Positions 60,437 through 64,000 of a DNA stretch of 64,000 nt are shown here, piece by piece. Under the pieces are notes generated by a model. That model ran no database searches. It was not told the DNA's origin and was given only the letters and a program-made list of their open reading frames with translations. Position numbers and translations under genes: made by a program. This stretch comes from Serratia proteamaculans_D (GTDB lineage: Bacteria > Pseudomonadota > Gammaproteobacteria > Enterobacterales > Enterobacteriaceae), in assembly GCF_049959315.1 (NCBI RefSeq), contig NZ_CP188201.1; one strand, given 5' to 3'. Each line of letters starts with the position of its first letter. Within the stretch, counting starts at the first letter, position 1.

Positions 60437-62239
60437 ATGACGTATGCGTTGAGAAAACTATTCGTAATCGCCCTGATCGCCGTATTGGGGCCTTTGGGTG
60501 CGGCCAGTGCGCTGGCCGCATCGTCGCTGTCTGATATTAAAGTCACCAATGCCCAACGCGAAGCCACCGTCTCGGTGAGTTTTAACGGCCCGCCGGATTA
60601 TGCCTTTTTCCCACTGCATGGCCCGGACCGCGTGGTGCTGGATGTTAACCAGAAAGGCAAGGTCGGTGGTCTGCCGCTGAATTTTAGCGGTCAAAACCTG
60701 GTGAAAAGCATTCGCTCCAGTACGCCGAAAGATGCCCAGAGCGTGCGGTTGGTGTTTGACCTGACCCAGCGTTCGAAGACCCGGGTGGCCACACGCCAAA
60801 GCGGCAGTATCTATACCGTGGTGTTTACCATTGCCGCAGAGGGCAGTGCTAATACCAACATAGTGCGTAAAGCTCCGGTATCGGTGCCTGCGCCGGTAGC
60901 CGTGAGTCAGCCAACGCGTAAAGCGCCGGTTGTGGTGAGTGAGGCTGATGAGCCTGCACCGGTGCGTAAAGCACCAAGCGGTTCTAATCCGTTCAGCAAC
61001 AAGACAACCGTAGTTGCGGGGACCGCATCGGAAATTACGCCGCGTAGCAGCCGCGTTTCCGCAGGTTCCGGCGATCGGGTGGTGGTAGCCATTGACGCCG
61101 GTCACGGCGGGCAGGACCCAGGCGCTATCGGCCCGAACGGCCTGAAAGAGAAGAATGTCACCATTGCCATTGCTCGTCGCCTGCAGGCGTTGCTGGATGC
61201 CGATCCTCAGTTCAAACCGGTCTTAACGCGCAATGGCGACTACTTCATCTCGGTGATGGGACGTTCCGACGTAGCGCGCAAACAGGGCGCCAACGTGCTG
61301 ATCTCCATTCACGCCGATGCCGCGCCAAACCGCAGTGCCAATGGGGCCTCGGTTTGGGTTCTGTCCAACCGCCGGGCCAACAGTGAAATGGCGGGCTGGC
61401 TGGAACAGCATGAGAAACAGTCTGAATTGCTGGGCGGTGCGGGTGATTTGCTGGCCAACAGCCAGGCGGATCCTTACCTGAGCCAGGCGGTACTGGATCT
61501 GCAGTTCGGTCACTCGCAACGTGTAGGTTACGATGTGGCGGTCAAAGTCTTGCAGCAGTTGCAGAGCGTCGGTTCATTGCATAAACGTCGTCCGGAACAC
61601 GCCAGCCTTGGTGTGCTGCGTTCGCCGGATATTCCATCATTGCTGGTGGAAACAGGATTTATCAGTAATAGCACGGAGGAGCGGCTGCTCGGCAGTAGCG
61701 CGTATCAGGAAAAAATTGCCAGGGCGATCCACAACGGCCTGCGTAGTTATTTCCTGGCGCATCCGCTACAAGCCGACCCAAAGGTGGAAAACCGACCGCT
61801 GGACGTCGCAGCGGCGGTTAACTCCTCAACACCAGACGTCAGTCAGCCTGCACCGATCGTCAGCTCGGCCGGCAGCAGCCGTATTAGCGGTAAAACGCAG
61901 ATTCACGTAGTGAAGCGGGCGGAAACGCTCTCCGGCATTGCCGACAGTTATGGTACGACCATGGCGGCGTTGCGTGACCTGAACAAGCTGAAGAAGGATG
62001 GCGTATGGGTCGGCCAGCGCCTCAAGGTACCGGCGGGTAAATCCGCCGCTACTGTCAGCACGGTCGCCAAGGCGAAACCCAGCGTGAAGAAGCCGTCGAA
62101 GCATAAAGTGGCCCGCGGTGATACTTTGACATCTATTGCTAGCCGTTATGGTGTCAGCGTCAGCGACCTGAAACGCGTGAATAAACTGAAGTCGGACGTC
62201 GCGCCGCTGGATCGGACGCTGACCATTCCGCAGGCCTAG
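60437..62239 (+). CDS. amiB: N-acetylmuramoyl-L-alanine amidase AmiB with two LysM domains
   Basis: 600 residues. Signal peptide (to about residue 27), AMIN domain (about 30-130), a Lys-Ala-Pro-Val-rich linker, the Amidase_3 catalytic domain (about 212-440; VVAIDAGHGGQDPGAIG with zinc His, SIHADAA) and two C-terminal LysM units (about 488-532 and 555-598). E. coli AmiB has about 445 residues and one LysM. Splits septal peptidoglycan in daughter-cell separation under EnvC control. Confidence 0.96.
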   Translation: MTYALRKLFVIALIAVLGPLGAASALAASSLSDIKVTNAQREATVSVSFNGPPDYAFFPLHGPDRVVLDVNQKGKVGGLPLNFSGQNLVKSIRSSTPKDAQSVRLVFDLTQRSKTRVATRQSGSIYTVVFTIAAEGSANTNIVRKAPVSVPAPVAVSQPTRKAPVVVSEADEPAPVRKAPSGSNPFSNKTTVVAGTASEITPRSSRVSAGSGDRVVVAIDAGHGGQDPGAIGPNGLKEKNVTIAIARRLQALLDADPQFKPVLTRNGDYFISVMGRSDVARKQGANVLISIHADAAPNRSANGASVWVLSNRRANSEMAGWLEQHEKQSELLGGAGDLLANSQADPYLSQAVLDLQFGHSQRVGYDVAVKVLQQLQSVGSLHKRRPEHASLGVLRSPDIPSLLVETGFISNSTEERLLGSSAYQEKIARAIHNGLRSYFLAHPLQADPKVENRPLDVAAAVNSSTPDVSQPAPIVSSAGSSRISGKTQIHVVKRAETLSGIADSYGTTMAALRDLNKLKKDGVWVGQRLKVPAGKSAATVSTVAKAKPSVKKPSKHKVARGDTLTSIASRYGVSVSDLKRVNKLKSDVAPLDRTLTIPQA

Positions 62240-62261
62240 CGCCCACATTACAGGAGTCAGC

Positions 62262-64000
62262 ATGCCCATCCAGGTGTTACCGCCCCAGCTTGCCAACCAG
62301 ATTGCCGCCGGTGAAGTGGTCGAGCGGCCCGCGTCTGTGGTCAAGGAATTGGTGGAAAACAGTCTGGATGCCGGGGCGACGCGCATTGATATTGATATCG
62401 AGCGCGGTGGCGCCAAGCTGATCCGCATCCGTGACAACGGCAGTGGTATTGGCAAGGACGACCTGGCTCTGGCGTTGGCCCGTCATGCCACCAGTAAAAT
62501 CAGCACGCTCGACGATTTGGAAGCCATTGTCAGCCTCGGTTTTCGCGGCGAGGCGTTGGCCAGCATCAGCTCGGTTTCTCGCTTAACCCTCACCTCACGC
62601 ACCGCGGAACAAAACGAAGCCTGGCAGGCTTATGCCGAAGGCCGCGATCAGGCGGTGACGGTCAAGCCGGCGGCACACCCGATAGGCAGTACGCTGGAAG
62701 TGCTGGATCTGTTCTACAACACCCCGGCGCGGCGCAAATTTATGCGCACCGAGAAAACCGAATTCGGTCATATCGATGAGGTGGTGCGACGCATTGCACT
62801 GGCGCGTTTCGATGTGGCAATCAACCTTAGCCACAATGGCAAGCTGATGCGTCAATATCGCGCAGCGAAGGACGAGAGCCAGTATGAGCGCCGCCTGGGC
62901 AGTATTTGTGGGCCGGCCTTTTTGCAGCATGCGCTGAATATCTCCTGGCAGCACGGTGACCTGACCATTCGCGGCTGGGTGGCCGATCCTGCCGGTGCCC
63001 GGCAACTGGGCGAGATGCAGTATTGCTACGTCAACAGCCGCATGATGCGCGATCGTTTGATCAATCACGCTATCCGCCAAGCCTATCAGGATCAACTGAA
63101 AGACGACCAGCAGCCTGCCTATGTGCTGTATCTCGAGGTAGACCCGCATCAGGTGGATGTGAATGTTCACCCGGCCAAGCACGAGGTGCGTTTCCATCAG
63201 GCTCGGCTGGTGCACGACTTTATCTATCAGGCGGTCACCACCGTGTTGCAGCAGGTCGGCAATGCGCCGTTGCCGTTGACCGATGAAACCGATGAAACCG
63301 AGCAGCAACCGGCGCCGGTCTGGCAGCCGGAAAACCGCGTCGCCGCTGGCGGCAACCATTTTTCTCAGCCTGCACCGCGCCGCGAAACCCCATCGACCGA
63401 GCCTGCCGTCGCGCGTGAACGTGCACCACAACCGGCCTATCATTCGGGCAGTGGTTATCAGAAGCGGGAAGGTGAGCTGTACGGCAAGCTGTTGCAGGCC
63501 ACGCCAGTGGCTGAGCCACGGCAAGAAGCGCCGAAGCAACCGCTGTTTCCGCCGGTAAAAAACGAGCAGGAGACGCCACTGGCCGGGAGTCAGCACAGTT
63601 TCGGCCGGGTGCTGATGATCTACCCGCCGTGTTATGCGCTGATTGAAAGCCGTCAGCAGTTGATGTTGCTTAACCTGCCGGTGGCCGAACGCTGGCTACG
63701 TCAGGCGCAACTCAATCCTTCGCAAGAAGGCCTGCGGCCACAGCCGCTGCTGATCCCGATCAAGCTGACGTTGAACAAACAAGAGGCGGCTGCCTGCGTA
63801 CATCATCAGCCGCTATTGGTAACCATGGGTCTGGATCTGCAAGTAGATCACGGGCGTGTGACGCTGCGCGCAGTACCTTTACCATTACGCCAACAAAATT
63901 TACAAAAACTGATACCCGAGCTGTTAGGCTATCTGGCCGAGCATCAGGAGATGTCGCCCGCGGTATTGGCCACCTGGTTTGCCCGCCATTTAGGTAGCGA
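62262..64000 (+). CDS. mutL: DNA mismatch repair protein MutL, 5' part
   Basis: The frame is open to the window end, about 579 codons visible. GHKL ATPase motifs: ELVENSLDAGA (catalytic Glu), RDNGSGI, ATSKI and GFRGEALASI, then the NTPARRKF element and VNVHPAKHEVRF. After a variable Pro/Gln/Glu linker (about 335-445) the dimerisation domain begins. CAGGAG precedes ATG 62262. Couples MutS to MutH and UvrD. Confidence 0.97.
   Translation, partial: MPIQVLPPQLANQIAAGEVVERPASVVKELVENSLDAGATRIDIDIERGGAKLIRIRDNGSGIGKDDLALALARHATSKISTLDDLEAIVSLGFRGEALASISSVSRLTLTSRTAEQNEAWQAYAEGRDQAVTVKPAAHPIGSTLEVLDLFYNTPARRKFMRTEKTEFGHIDEVVRRIALARFDVAINLSHNGKLMRQYRAAKDESQYERRLGSICGPAFLQHALNISWQHGDLTIRGWVADPAGARQLGEMQYCYVNSRMMRDRLINHAIRQAYQDQLKDDQQPAYVLYLEVDPHQVDVNVHPAKHEVRFHQARLVHDFIYQAVTTVLQQVGNAPLPLTDETDETEQQPAPVWQPENRVAAGGNHFSQPAPRRETPSTEPAVARERAPQPAYHSGSGYQKREGELYGKLLQATPVAEPRQEAPKQPLFPPVKNEQETPLAGSQHSFGRVLMIYPPCYALIESRQQLMLLNLPVAERWLRQAQLNPSQEGLRPQPLLIPIKLTLNKQEAAACVHHQPLLVTMGLDLQVDHGRVTLRAVPLPLRQQNLQKLIPELLGYLAEHQEMSPAVLATWFARHLGS

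Overview
The window reads as chromosome of a Yersiniaceae-type enterobacterium, most likely a Serratia. From the tRNA-Phe gene (29853-29928) rightwards the order tRNA-Phe, yjdC, dsbD, cutA, dcuA, aspA, fxsA, groS, groL, yjeI, epmB/efp, ecnA-ecnB, gdx, blc, frdDCBA, epmA, mscM, psd, rsgA, orn, three tRNA-Gly, queG/nnr, tsaE, amiB, mutL matches the E. coli 94-min region almost gene for gene. Differences are an IS3-family insertion between aspA and fxsA, a secreted DUF1996 protein between groL and yjeI, and no ampC between blc and frdD. The genus is inferred from gene order and protein resemblance only.

Layout. 1-8721: accessory chromosome, with the end of an MFS transporter gene, an HdeD-like membrane protein fused to a papain-fold-like domain, a DUF4105 protein, a small lipoprotein, an LprI-like secreted protein, an EvgS/EvgA-like phosphorelay in an operon with a MASE1-PAS protein, and a small membrane protein. 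9042-10289: an LtrA-family membrane protein. About 10.6-29.7 kb: a mosaic genomic island against the 3' end of tRNA-Phe, the tRNA also used by SPI-7-type elements. It holds an XRE repressor with its operators, a long non-coding stretch packed with hairpins, an unusual tyrosine-recombinase-like gene, an ArdC/DUF3085/DUF1281/CbtA-like gene block, a VirK/YbjX protein, SDR and LysR genes, a Bor lipoprotein, a PAS-LuxR regulator, a degenerate MobH/TraI relaxase and a XerC/D-type integrase. No secretion or mating-pair genes are present, so this is a decayed or mobilisable remnant. 30.0-64.0 kb: conserved core genome.

The most striking signal is RNA architecture in the island. (1) Seven intergenic leaders between 15.38 and 19.99 kb share one architecture with unrelated sequences: an upstream arm (a1) and an arm next to the start codon (a3) can both pair with the same middle arm (a2). 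In four of the seven the a1-a2 hairpin is followed by six T residues, like an intrinsic terminator, while a2-a3 covers the Shine-Dalgarno spacer and in most modules ends at the start codon. The seventh copy has ATA where the start codon should be and no recognisable gene, a probable deletion scar. (2) Two about 200-nt repeats (12014-12213, 15132-15333) with TTCG tetraloops and compensatory stem changes resemble the STAXI RNA described near such genes. (3) 12.24-12.90 kb contains a run of at least eight hairpins and then a leader with a four-way-junction-like fold before the recombinase gene. A testable idea is that the block is an operon of attenuators that depends on an antitermination or switching signal.

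In the core region, other readable regulatory elements are a sigma-32 promoter before groS, a guanidine-II riboswitch before gdx, a CRP site upstream of aspA, and DnaA boxes with an IHF-like site beside the glycine tRNAs, which may be a datA equivalent.
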